NCBI GenBank assembly: GCA_937896015.1
Contig: CALBLR010000347.1
Location: 1-9,938, forward strand
DNA: 9,938 nt
Origin: an uncultured Prevotellaceae bacterium
GTDB taxonomy: Bacteria; Bacteroidota; Bacteroidia; Bacteroidales; Muribaculaceae
Direction: 5' to 3'
Shown here: positions 1-8,200 of the stretch, in pieces
Layout of the letters: the number at the start of each line of letters is the position of its first letter
Position numbering within the stretch: the stretch's first letter is position 1
Notes under the pieces: model-generated
What the model saw: only the letters and a program-made list of their open reading frames with translations
Told to the model about the DNA's origin: nothing
Database searches by the model: none
Made by a program: the position numbers and the translations under genes

Positions 1-74
1 TCTCGATACTGTTCATGGCCATGACCTACAAGCAGGAGCAGTATCTCGTGGAGCAGAAGAAACAGCAGCAGTAA
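1..74 (+). CDS. 3' end of a gene, possibly a membrane transporter
   Basis: Only the last 23 codons are present, read from position 3 to a TAA at 72-74; the rest lies left of the window. The visible tail starts with a short hydrophobic stretch (ILFMAM) and ends in a very polar, Gln/Lys-rich tail (EQKKQQQ). This is the look of a final transmembrane helix followed by a cytoplasmic C-terminus. The next gene encodes a glycerophosphodiester phosphodiesterase-family protein, and such genes commonly neighbour MFS glycerol-3-phosphate or glycerophosphodiester transporters, so a GlpT-like permease is a reasonable guess. That identity is inference from context; the residues seen are too few to assign a family. 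Confidence 0.5.
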   Translation, partial: SILFMAMTYKQEQYLVEQKKQQQ

Positions 75-96
75 TCAACACAGCGATTAATCACAA

Positions 97-151
97 TGCC
101 TCGCCGGCCACGGGCCGCGCGCAAGCGAGCCGGCCGGCAAGGCAGCCTTTT
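97..151 (+). terminator. long GC-rich hairpin after the first gene, likely terminator
   Basis: Arms 97-109 and 132-144 pair over 13 positions with one C/A mismatch. Inside the loop, 118-120 and 125-127 close a GCAA tetraloop (121-124), and 113-115 can pair with 129-131, so the whole forms one long nested stem. A short T run (148-151) follows after a three-base gap. The weak T tract makes it a less certain terminator than the one at 3429-3468; it could instead be a 3'-end-stabilising structure or attenuator between the first gene and the phosphodiesterase. Confidence 0.55.
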
Positions 152-191
152 GATAATTTAATTTACTTATAAATCAATTTAAACTACACTT

Positions 192-1886
192 ATGAACAAA
201 CAGTTTGTAAAAATTGGCATCTTGGGTCTCGCGGCCGCATTTGCCATGACTTCGTGCTCTGATGAACAGCAGTTCACAGACTACAACAAACAAGCAAAGG
301 ACATTGACGTGCAGGTTCTGAATCCCGAGCTTGCCAAGGTGCGCGACTACGTGCCCCTGTATGCAGTAATCGCCCACCGTGGCAGCACCTACTGGACTCC
401 CGAGGAGACCGAGGCTTCGTGGCGCTGGGCCCGTGAAATGGGCGCCGACTATCTGGAGTCGGACCTCCAGGCCACCAAGGACGGCGTGGTGCTCTCGCTC
501 CACGACGACAACCTGAAGCGCACCACCAACATCCAAAGCACTTTCAGCGACCAGGTGCCCAACATCCGCAAGGCATTCTACCGCTCGCTCACCTACGAAG
601 ACGGCACTCCCTGCAACTTCTCGGAGGAAGACATCGAAACCCAGTATAACAACGACCTGGGCAACTACTACAGCTACTATCCCCGCAACTACTACTACGC
701 CGAGCTGCTGATGCTCGACGCCGGCAGCTGGTTTAACGAAGACACCCCCGAGCTGGCACGCGCCAACTTCGCTTCGACCAACGATCCCCTGAAGGAGACT
801 CAAGACGCATGGCGCACCAACCCACATGCACAGGTGAGCTACAGCAACGACCTCTACATCAGCGCACTTGCCGACCAAATCGCATATGCCGAGGGCAAGA
901 AGCTGAACCGCGACTCCAAGGGCCGCCGCATCCTGCCCTATCACGTGAAGAACTCACTCAAGGGCAAGAGCCTGCTCGAAATTTGCGGCACCGCTCCTTC
1001 GACCACCGTTGAGGGCAAGACCTACACCGCTCAGAGCCGCTACATGGACTTCCTCGTTTACGACTTCTCTAACGCATACGTCAACGACCCCAGCGACACA
1101 GGCAACCGCCCCGGCATCTACATCGAGTTCAAGGAGAGCTGGGCACAGCCCAAGGACATGGAGGCTCGCGTATACCAAGAGCTCGACAAGTGGGGCTGGA
1201 ACATCATCACCAAGCCCGCAACCGACACCGAGTTCTACCGCAACGGCAAGGTGAACGTGGGCAACACCAACGGCAAGGTGATTCTGCAAACGTTCTCGTT
1301 CGACGCTGTTGACCGCGCATATCAGGTGTACAAGGGCCGCATCCCCATGTGCTACCTGCTGTGGACCAGCTCGCCCGCCTATGCCACCGACATCGCCTAC
1401 GACACTCCCACCGGCGTGGCCGACTTCATCAAGTATATGCAGGACCGCGGCTGCCACATCATTGGCCCGGCCATCTCTGGCGCGCCCAACAACTATCCTG
1501 AAATGAACTGCCCGTGGCAGGCCTACATGGTGCGCCGCGCAGGCATGATCAACCACCCCTACTCGTTCGACTCTCAGGCTCAGATCACAAAATACATGGG
1601 CTACTGGAACTACGGCTTCACCACCGAGTTCGACGACCTCATGAAGCTCACCATCCCCAAGACCAGCGTGAGCACATTCCCCGGCGAGAGCGCCACATGG
1701 CCCATCTACATGGACGGCTGCTTCACCAACCACAGCGAGATGAACCTGCAGTATATGCTCGACAACGGCATGCGCTGCAACGCCAAGCTGCCCAACCCGT
1801 TCCACCCCGGCACCTACTACGACAACAGCCAGGCTCCCTCTACTGTGCCCGACGCTCAGGAGACTCTCAAGCACATTGGCTATTAA
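192..1886 (+). CDS. glycerophosphodiester phosphodiesterase-family lipoprotein
   Basis: 564 residues. The N-terminus is a lipoprotein signal with Cys22 in MTSC, followed directly by Ser-Asp-Glu, which resembles the Bacteroidota lipoprotein export signal that sends lipoproteins to the cell surface. The GDPD catalytic signature is intact: AHRG (His62, Arg63), PEET at 70-73, GADYLESDL with Glu89 and Asp91, a TKDG turn, and LHDDNLKRTT with His104. A later YIEFK places the expected metal-binding Glu at 312. Family members hydrolyse glycerophosphodiesters to glycerol-3-phosphate plus an alcohol. The protein is much longer than typical GlpQ-type enzymes (about 330-360 residues, family knowledge): roughly 180 residues separate the HD motif from YIEFK, including a Tyr-rich patch at 159-169, and there is a long C-terminal extension. 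The start is the ATG in front of the signal sequence; no Shine-Dalgarno is seen. The porin gene follows after 89 bases with no visible terminator. The family is secure, the substrate is not. Confidence 0.9.
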   Translation: MNKQFVKIGILGLAAAFAMTSCSDEQQFTDYNKQAKDIDVQVLNPELAKVRDYVPLYAVIAHRGSTYWTPEETEASWRWAREMGADYLESDLQATKDGVVLSLHDDNLKRTTNIQSTFSDQVPNIRKAFYRSLTYEDGTPCNFSEEDIETQYNNDLGNYYSYYPRNYYYAELLMLDAGSWFNEDTPELARANFASTNDPLKETQDAWRTNPHAQVSYSNDLYISALADQIAYAEGKKLNRDSKGRRILPYHVKNSLKGKSLLEICGTAPSTTVEGKTYTAQSRYMDFLVYDFSNAYVNDPSDTGNRPGIYIEFKESWAQPKDMEARVYQELDKWGWNIITKPATDTEFYRNGKVNVGNTNGKVILQTFSFDAVDRAYQVYKGRIPMCYLLWTSSPAYATDIAYDTPTGVADFIKYMQDRGCHIIGPAISGAPNNYPEMNCPWQAYMVRRAGMINHPYSFDSQAQITKYMGYWNYGFTTEFDDLMKLTIPKTSVSTFPGESATWPIYMDGCFTNHSEMNLQYMLDNGMRCNAKLPNPFHPGTYYDNSQAPSTVPDAQETLKHIGY

Positions 1887-1975
1887 TGTGAATAAAACTG
1901 ACATTAAAATAAACGTCGCAAGTAAAGAGAGAGAACAACTTTCCAATCACAATATTTAATCAGATTTCAAACAAA

Positions 1976-3340
1976 ATGAAAAATAGCAAATATATTCTGA
2001 TGTCGGCACTGGCAGCCATGGCCCTCTCGGCCACTGCACAGGATTTCGACAACGACCCCACCTTGAACATCGAGAACAAGGAGAATAAGGTTAAGTTCAC
2101 AGTGGGCGCGCGCTTCATGGCCGACGCCGCACTCTACAACACCGAGTTCACCCCGCTGCACAGCGGCGCCACCATCAGCGACGCCCGCATCCGCACCAGC
2201 ATGGCCTACGGCCAGAACTGGTACTTCTATGCCGACTTCGGCTTCGGCGGCGGCAAATTCTCGCAGAAGAACATCTTCCTGCAGTATTCTGCCAAGGACG
2301 GCAACGACGCCACCCACGCCGTGAAGGTGGGCTACTACAACGACCCCGCCGGCACAATGGCCGCTCAGACGTCGCTCGGCGCCTACCACTTCATCTCGCG
2401 TCCGGGCATGGCCACCTCGCTGGGCGAGGGCCGCGAGCTGGGTGCCACCTACAAGTATTCGTCTAACAACGTGTTCCTGTATCAGGGCGTGTTCACCGAG
2501 AGCGCATACAACCGCATCGACGCCGGCTACAACGGCCTCACACTCAGCGGCCGCTGGCTTTATCGGCAGGCCAGCGAGGCCAACAACGCCTTCCACGTGG
2601 GTGTGAGCGCACGCTACAGCAAGCTGGGCGGCGGCGAGGAATACACCACCAAGGGCGCCACTGTGCTCAAGAAGACTCTGTCGCTGGGCCAGCCTCTGGA
2701 GACCTACGTTGACCAGAACAACAGATTCTCAAGCTGCGTGCTGCCCTGGGCCAATGAGGTGATCGACCTCGGCGCCGAGGCTCTCTTCGTGAACCCTGAC
2801 TTCTTCATCCGCGCTGAATACAAGCACAAGATTGTGACCAAGCACCGCGACTCTTACCGCATCTTCATCGCCCAGCAGGACAACATCGACGGCTGGGGCG
2901 ATCCCGACGTGTGGGAGAACGCCAACAAGATCCGCACCAACCACTTCAACGGCGCATACGTTGAGGCCGGCTACAAGATTTTTGGCAAAGACTACACCTA
3001 CAACAAACACGACGCCGTGCTCAACGGCCTCAATGGCAAGTCGCTCGAAATCGTGGGCCGCTTCAACTTCACCGGCCTCAACGACCTCACCAAGGGCGAG
3101 TACTACTCGGTTGGCCGCGACCAGTATTATGCCGAGGGCTACATGGTCGACTGGCCTGCAACCGGCGCAACCAGCGTGGGTGGTGGCGACATCTACTCGA
3201 CCACTGTGGGTCTCAACTACGCGTTCAACAAATACGCGCAGGTGATGCTCAACTACACTTGGCACCACATCAACATCGACCGTCTGCCCCACGACAAGAA
3301 CGTTCACTCAGTTCAAGCCCGTGTGCAGTTCACATTCTAA
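1976..3340 (+). CDS. outer-membrane porin, phosphate-selective porin O/P type
   Basis: 454 residues. A Sec signal peptide ends near Ala21 (ATA before Gln22). The mature part is rich in alternating aromatic/polar strands and ends in VQFTF, a C-terminal Phe beta-signal recognised by the Bam machinery. The N-terminal third follows the Porin_O/P (OprP/OprO-like) pattern: an early barrel strand near 41-53, a SDARIR segment at 68-73 followed by NWYFYADFGF at 81-90, then a strand-to-VGYYNDP stretch at 117-124. It should be an outer-membrane beta-barrel passing small, probably anionic solutes; actual phosphate selectivity cannot be read from sequence. It lies 89 bases after the phosphodiesterase lipoprotein on the same strand and precedes a strong terminator, so the two are probably one transcript, suggesting the porin handles products or substrates of that enzyme. 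Codon use is strongly C-ending like its upstream neighbour. Confidence 0.85.
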   Translation: MKNSKYILMSALAAMALSATAQDFDNDPTLNIENKENKVKFTVGARFMADAALYNTEFTPLHSGATISDARIRTSMAYGQNWYFYADFGFGGGKFSQKNIFLQYSAKDGNDATHAVKVGYYNDPAGTMAAQTSLGAYHFISRPGMATSLGEGRELGATYKYSSNNVFLYQGVFTESAYNRIDAGYNGLTLSGRWLYRQASEANNAFHVGVSARYSKLGGGEEYTTKGATVLKKTLSLGQPLETYVDQNNRFSSCVLPWANEVIDLGAEALFVNPDFFIRAEYKHKIVTKHRDSYRIFIAQQDNIDGWGDPDVWENANKIRTNHFNGAYVEAGYKIFGKDYTYNKHDAVLNGLNGKSLEIVGRFNFTGLNDLTKGEYYSVGRDQYYAEGYMVDWPATGATSVGGGDIYSTTVGLNYAFNKYAQVMLNYTWHHINIDRLPHDKNVHSVQARVQFTF

Positions 3341-3408
3341 GATCGATACACAAGCAGTAGTTTCATAATAAATGCAGCAAATTCCTTAACGACAGGGAAT
3401 CCAGTAAT

Positions 3409-3476
3409 TTTTATTAGTTAATGGTTGGCAGGGCCCCGCAGCGGTTTGCGGGGCCCTGTTTTGTTTGCTAATAAAA
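3409..3476. repeat. AT-rich inverted repeat framing the terminator
   Basis: TTTTATTAG at 3409-3417 is the exact reverse complement of CTAATAAAA at 3468-3476. The pair brackets the GC-rich hairpin at 3429-3458, giving a nested palindrome in the space between the convergent genes. The right arm also begins where the T tract ends. Confidence 0.6.
3429..3468 (+). terminator. strong intrinsic terminator after the porin gene
   Basis: Perfect 11-bp stem CAGGGCCCCGC (3429-3439) with GCGGGGCCCTG (3448-3458), an 8-base loop, then TTTTGTTT. It ends the + strand phosphodiesterase/porin transcript. Read from the minus strand the same stem is followed by TGCCAACC rather than T's, so it would be a poor terminator for the convergent operon. 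Confidence 0.92.
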
Positions 3477-3487
3477 TGAGTGGAGCG

Positions 3488-4285
3488 CTAAGGCTGGAAT
3501 AGGTCGCTTAGCCTTAGCTTTGTGACAATAGCCCTGTGATCCGACAGTTGGTCGGGCAGGGTGGTGGTGCTGAAGCGGGGCTTAAATGGCTGCGAAGTGT
3601 CGTAGAGGAACAGATAGTCGAGCTTTCTGTCTGGACTCCATGCAGGGAATGTCGGCTCACATCCGGAAATGTCGGCCATTGCTGCATGGAATTTTTGGGA
3701 GCACTGCTCCTCTGGATAGGCGTTGAAATCGCCTCCGATTATAGTGGGCATGTTGGCGCCTTTGATCTTGTTGATGATGAAATCGGCCTGCAAGCCTCTT
3801 GTCTCGGCGCTTTTAACGTCAAGGTGTGTGCAGGCAAAAGCCATTTCCTGCTTCCCGTCGATTTCAAATGTTCCTAATAAAAGCACCCGTTGCTCCGTTT
3901 GCTTGGGGTTGGGAAGCTGGAAGCATTCCATCTTCTTGCACGGGTGACGCGACAGAATAGCAATGCCGTAATATCCGCCGGCAAAATTGAGCGTCTTGCC
4001 AAAATAGCCGAACATGTTGGTCCTTGCAGCCAGTGCCGACACGATGTTGATTCCATTCATTTGCTTTGCATTGGAGCGTCTGGTCATGACATCAACCTCC
4101 TGCAGCGCGACAAAGTCGGGGTGGTGGCTGTTGATGAACTCCGCAAGAGAGTCGATCGTTGTCAGGCTGCCCGCACGTATGTTGTAGGTCATCACGACCA
4201 GTTCTTTGTCGGCGGCGCTGGCTTGAATGCAGGCTGCCGCTATAAGCAAAAGGCTTAATAACAATAAATGCTTAATATAGTTCAT
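3488..4285 (-). CDS. secreted endonuclease/exonuclease/phosphatase (EEP) fold hydrolase
   Basis: 265 residues, the usual size for a single EEP (DNase I/sphingomyelinase/inositol phosphatase-like) domain. All hallmark motifs are present in order: TYNIR with Asn35, LQEVD with Glu63, YYGIAILSR at 105-113, THLD with His154, GGDFNA with Asp186 and Asn188, LDYLF with Asp223, and SDHR with Asp249 and His250. It is therefore expected to be an active Mg-dependent phosphodiesterase or phosphomonoesterase; the family does not tell whether the substrate is nucleic acid, a phospholipid or a sugar phosphate. The N-terminus (LLLLSLLLIAAAC, then QASA at 21-24) is an export signal: cleavage after Ala24 by signal peptidase I is likely, with Cys19 as a weaker lipoprotein alternative. 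The ATG overlaps the stop of the upstream gene (ATGA, 4282-4285), so it is translationally coupled and last in the operon. The stop is TAG; no convincing terminator follows. Confidence 0.88.
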   Translation of the reverse strand: MNYIKHLLLLSLLLIAAACIQASAADKELVVMTYNIRAGSLTTIDSLAEFINSHHPDFVALQEVDVMTRRSNAKQMNGINIVSALAARTNMFGYFGKTLNFAGGYYGIAILSRHPCKKMECFQLPNPKQTEQRVLLLGTFEIDGKQEMAFACTHLDVKSAETRGLQADFIINKIKGANMPTIIGGDFNAYPEEQCSQKFHAAMADISGCEPTFPAWSPDRKLDYLFLYDTSQPFKPRFSTTTLPDQLSDHRAIVTKLRLSDLFQP

Positions 4286-5277
4286 TTTAATATGGTGATA
4301 TGGTCATTTGATTTGTTGTGGCTGAAAACGGCCTGCTTGCCGTTGAAGTAGCCAATATACGAAAAATAATCCGGATCGGAGACAAGCGGGCTTAGAAACC
4401 AAGTGTAGACTCCTTCCCAATGTGTGACCTCTCCGCCTTTGATGGTGGAATTTCCGATGAGCTTGTGGTACGACTTGCTCCATGAGTTGCCGATAAACAC
4501 TACATCATCGTCGCTTATGAGGTGATGGTCGCCCAGGCCGGCGCCGGTCAAAAACGCTGCGGCATAGCAAGTGTTCGACTTTTCGATGAATTGATGAAAG
4601 CGTGGAGCCGATTTGCGGGTGAATCTGTCGACACTGTCCACCGGCGTCCATCTTGAATATTCACCTCCTGGTGTTAGGATTTCTGTTTCTCCAATCATCA
4701 TCGACTGCATCCCATAATAGCGGGCAACCGTCAGGGGCTGGCGGTTGAGGTAGTGGTGGGTGGCCGACACTTGGATGCTGTTGCCGCAAATTGTGTAGGT
4801 GACTGATTCTGTGCAGAATTTTTGGCTGGGATCAGACGGATTCAGCAGTGTGTTGTCCACGCACACCGTCACGCATTGCGCTTCACCCGAGAAATCATTC
4901 GTTATCCGGCGGCCGTCAACACATATGCGAACGCTGTCGGTGTAGGCCGATGGCAATCCGCCGGCAAGCAGATGGTTGCCGCCGGTCCATCCGGCTCCGT
5001 CGATTAAAAACGGCCCGATATTGTCGCTTGTCGCCTCATTGACCATGGTGGTGTCGACAAGCACACGGCTGAACGTGTACAGATGGTTGGCCATGCATCG
5101 GCTGAACTCATAGCTGATAGTGTGTTGTCCCTCCAGCTGCGATTGGATAAGAAGCAGTTCCCCGCCCAAAGTCACGTGCATTGTGGCCTTGGCGGGGAAA
5201 ATAAATACCATCGATAAAACTAAAGTTGAGAGTGCCGATTTCAATGCTTTAAACATAACATTCGAGACTTGCATCAT
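4282..5277 (-). CDS. unrecognised secreted protein, middle gene of the GH3 operon
   Basis: 331 residues; I do not recognise the family. The ATG used overlaps the TGA of the GH3 fusion gene (ATGA, 5274-5277), which favours coupled initiation here. A second ATG follows at once, and Met8 (MFKALKS...) would give a more conventional Sec signal peptide ending near PAKA (28-31), so the true start could be any of the three. The mature part looks beta-rich, with no membrane segment after the signal. Recognisable stretches are SRCMANHLYTF (59-69), SDNIGPF (84-90) followed by GWTGGNH (96-102), and ARYYGMQSMM (185-194). It has seven cysteines (61, 119, 135, 139, 155, 164, 237), many for a Bacteroidota exported protein and suggestive of disulfides. 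Its place between two exported hydrolases suggests a carbohydrate-active enzyme, binding protein or accessory factor; that is inference. Confidence 0.85.
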   Translation of the reverse strand: MMQVSNVMFKALKSALSTLVLSMVFIFPAKATMHVTLGGELLLIQSQLEGQHTISYEFSRCMANHLYTFSRVLVDTTMVNEATSDNIGPFLIDGAGWTGGNHLLAGGLPSAYTDSVRICVDGRRITNDFSGEAQCVTVCVDNTLLNPSDPSQKFCTESVTYTICGNSIQVSATHHYLNRQPLTVARYYGMQSMMIGETEILTPGGEYSRWTPVDSVDRFTRKSAPRFHQFIEKSNTCYAAAFLTGAGLGDHHLISDDDVVFIGNSWSKSYHKLIGNSTIKGGEVTHWEGVYTWFLSPLVSDPDYFSYIGYFNGKQAVFSHNKSNDHITILK

Positions 5278-8200
5278 TTGATTGTCAACTTGTCGCTGTG
5301 CCGCCTGTCGACGATTATTTTGGCCAATTCGTCCATTATCGCCTGATTCTTGGCGTTGGGGTTGGCGGCCATGTCAATCAGCCCACGGCTGCCGGTGTAG
5401 TAGGCAATGGCCGATGTGGCAAAGACGTGGTGGCGGCGGAATGCGCTGATGTAGGCCTGCATGCGGCCATATGATGAATCCTTTGTGCCGTAAAGGGCTT
5501 TCGAATCGCATTCAAATTCCATGGCCATTCCAAGGTTAAGAGCCTCATTGCAGGCGTCGTCAAGGCGGGAGTCAGGGATTTTCTTGTCGAAGAAATGGTT
5601 GGGCTGATAGTATGCGATGTCGAACCCCAGCTCCTTCCAGCGGTCGTAGCCCCTTGCCCTGTAATATGGAATCCAGATGAAATCAAGCCCCTTGGCGTGA
5701 ACTGCAGGCGCAATGTGCTTCACCAGGTCTTTTGTGTGGCAGATGTCTTCGTCCACCCAATAGAGGCCTGACAATTCCAGATTTTTATACCCGGCTTTGG
5801 CAAAACGCTCCACTAATTCGTTGATAAACCAGATGGCGGCTGCTGAACGGTCGCCGTAGTTGTCGAAAATAAGCGTGCGGTTGCCGAGTTTGCCCCAATC
5901 AGTCTGTCCTGCTATAGGAGTAGGAATGGTCAGCACCACTTTATGCTTGAATCCCGGGGCGCCGATTGAATCGATTTGCTGGCCGATGCATTTGTCAAGG
6001 GCGTCGAGCGACTTGCCTTTTTCAAACAGGCGTCCGAGATACCATTCCCATTCTTGCTTGCGGGCGTTTTTCGCACCATATTGAGGGATGAAAGTGTGCC
6101 CCATGCCGTCGTTGAAGTCAAGAAACAGAAATCCGTCGAACAGCCAGTCTCTGTGCCCGTCGGCGAATTTGTGGGTCACGTAAGGCAGAAACTGATGGGC
6201 GGTCCAGTCAATTCGCTTTGCTCCGCCTTGATAGATCAAAGCCAAGTCGCGGATTCCGCTTTTGGGGTATTCCTGAATTGTGTCGCACTTCATTACATCG
6301 ACAGGCTTTACCGGGGCAAGAATGTTTTCAACTTTCCATTCGAGAGTCTTGCCTACGCTGAACTGCGAAGAGCTTAATGTCGAGGCTGGGTCGGCTGAAT
6401 TGCGCAATTGCACGGTGTATGCTCCCTTGTCTGTCCGCCAGGCGGATGACAGCTCGTCAAACGAGGCGATGTCTCTTGCTCCGAACGACAGCTTTATGGT
6501 TTCGCTTTCTCCTGGTGCAAGCAGCCTGGTCTTGGCAAATGCCTTGAGCTCGGCTTCCGGCCTGGTAATGGAGTCGGTTGCTCGATTCGACTTTACGTAG
6601 AGTTGGACCACTTCGCGGCCGGGAACGCTTCCTGTGTTTTTCACATTCACGCTCACCACCCATTTGTCCCCTGTCTTTTTGACCGAAGGCTTGGAGTATG
6701 CAAAATAAGTGTAGCTCAGGCCATAGCCGAAAGGAAACGACACACGGCGGTGTGATGTGGAGAAGTAGCGGTAGCCCACCCAGATGTCTTCCTCATAGTC
6801 GGTGTAGTCAAAGTTGCGTCCCGCGGTCTGACCGACGTATGGATAGTTGTTTGCCGAAGGAATGTCGGCATACTTCATCGGGAATGTCATTGGCAGCCTT
6901 CCAGAGGGATTCACTTTGCCTGAAATCACATCGGCAACGGCGTTGCCGCATTCCTGACCCGGAAACCAGGCCATGAGTATGGCATCAGCATTCCATTTCC
7001 ATGATTCTGTCTCCACCACTCCGCATGCGTTGAGAATGACAACCATTTTTTTGCCCTGTTTGCGGCATTCGGCGCCAACCTTGCTTATCAGGGCAGTTTC
7101 CTCAGCAGTGAGGTTGAAGTCGTTTTCAATAGTCCTGTCGGAAGTCTCGCCAGAGCCGCGCCCGATAACGACGACAGCAATGTCGCTCTTGCCGATTTCT
7201 TCAGCCACGAGGGCCTCGTGGCCTGTGATGTCCATTTCAGGAGCGACAGTGCGGTGGTATGAAATCTTCTGCCAATCAGGGCAGCCTGGAAATTTGTCGT
7301 CGAGAACGGTTCGGAAATCATTGTATTTGCGGTAGATTTCAGCCATTCTGCTGCCTATGGTGAAGCCGGCGTTCTCAAGGCCGGTGGAAATGTCGATGAC
7401 GTATGGCTTGTTGACGTTCGACGAGCCTGTGCCGCCAGCTATCGACTTATATGCAGTGGCTCCGAACAGCGCAATTTTTGAACCGGCTTTCAGGGGCAGC
7501 GGGTTGTCATCGTTCTTCAGAAGCACCATCGACTCTGATGCAATCTTTCTTGATGCCGCTGCGTTGTCGGAAAGCGCCGGAGTGGTGAAGTGCCATCCCT
7601 TGGCAGTTATTGACTTCGCCACAACGCGCAGCACGTCTTTCACGCAGGCGTCGATGGCGCCTGCCGAAACTTTCCCGGAGTTGACGGCATCGATGATTTC
7701 CTGCACGATTTCCTCATCGCCTGGCATTATCAGGCCGCAGCGGGCATTTAGCAGGTCGGCCGTCGGGCGGCGCACGGTCCAGTCGGTAAGCACCAGCCCG
7801 TTGAATCCCCACTCGTTGCGGAGCAGCCGCACCATCAGGTCTTTGTTCGTTTGGGTGAACTGGCCGGCTATTTTGTTGTATGATCCCATCACGGTCCACG
7901 GGTGGGCTTCCTTTACGCATATCTCAAACGCCTTGAGATATATTTCGCGTAGGGCACGCTGAGAAATTCTTGCGTCATTGAATTTTTTGCCGGTTTGCTG
8001 GTTGTTTGCCACAAAATGCTTGAGGCTTGTGCCTATGCCGCATTCCTGGATGGCTCTTATGATGGCGGCGGCCATTTTGCCTGTGAGCAAAGGGTCTTCT
8101 GAGAAATATTCAAAGTTGCGTCCGCAAAGGGGGTTACGCATAATGTTGATTCCGGGGGTCAAGACGATGTCGACGCCATAAGCCTTAGCTTCGTCGGCCA

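Noticed and set aside
148..191. Possible Bacteroidota promoter (TTTTG at 148-152 and an AT-rich box near 169-180) before the phosphodiesterase
   Set aside because: The downstream box does not match TAnnTTTG beyond general AT-richness, so it cannot be separated from chance.
954..1946. A 330-codon open frame on the minus strand, antisense to the phosphodiesterase gene
   Set aside because: Its translation is a low-complexity run of Val, Ala, Gly and His, the typical shadow of a C-ending, GC-rich gene read backwards. The sense frame carries clear GDPD motifs. The same applies to the minus-strand frames at 174-944, 1967-2596 and 2729-3307.
3381..3400. Small ATTCC/GGAAT hairpin downstream of the porin gene
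   Set aside because: Five base pairs with a ten-base loop is expected by chance, and the strong terminator is 30 bases further on.
6260..6340. Idea that the GH3 and DUF4855-like parts are two genes merged by a sequencing error
   Set aside because: The frame is continuous, codon use does not change, and there is no internal start or relic stop at the linker. A true fusion is the simpler reading, though reads were not available.
7357..7962. A 201-codon open frame on the plus strand inside the GH3 gene
   Set aside because: It lies opposite the GH3 catalytic barrel, whose motifs are unmistakable, and its own translation is Ser/Ile-rich with no domain or signal. Other plus-strand frames within 3536-8673 are judged the same way.
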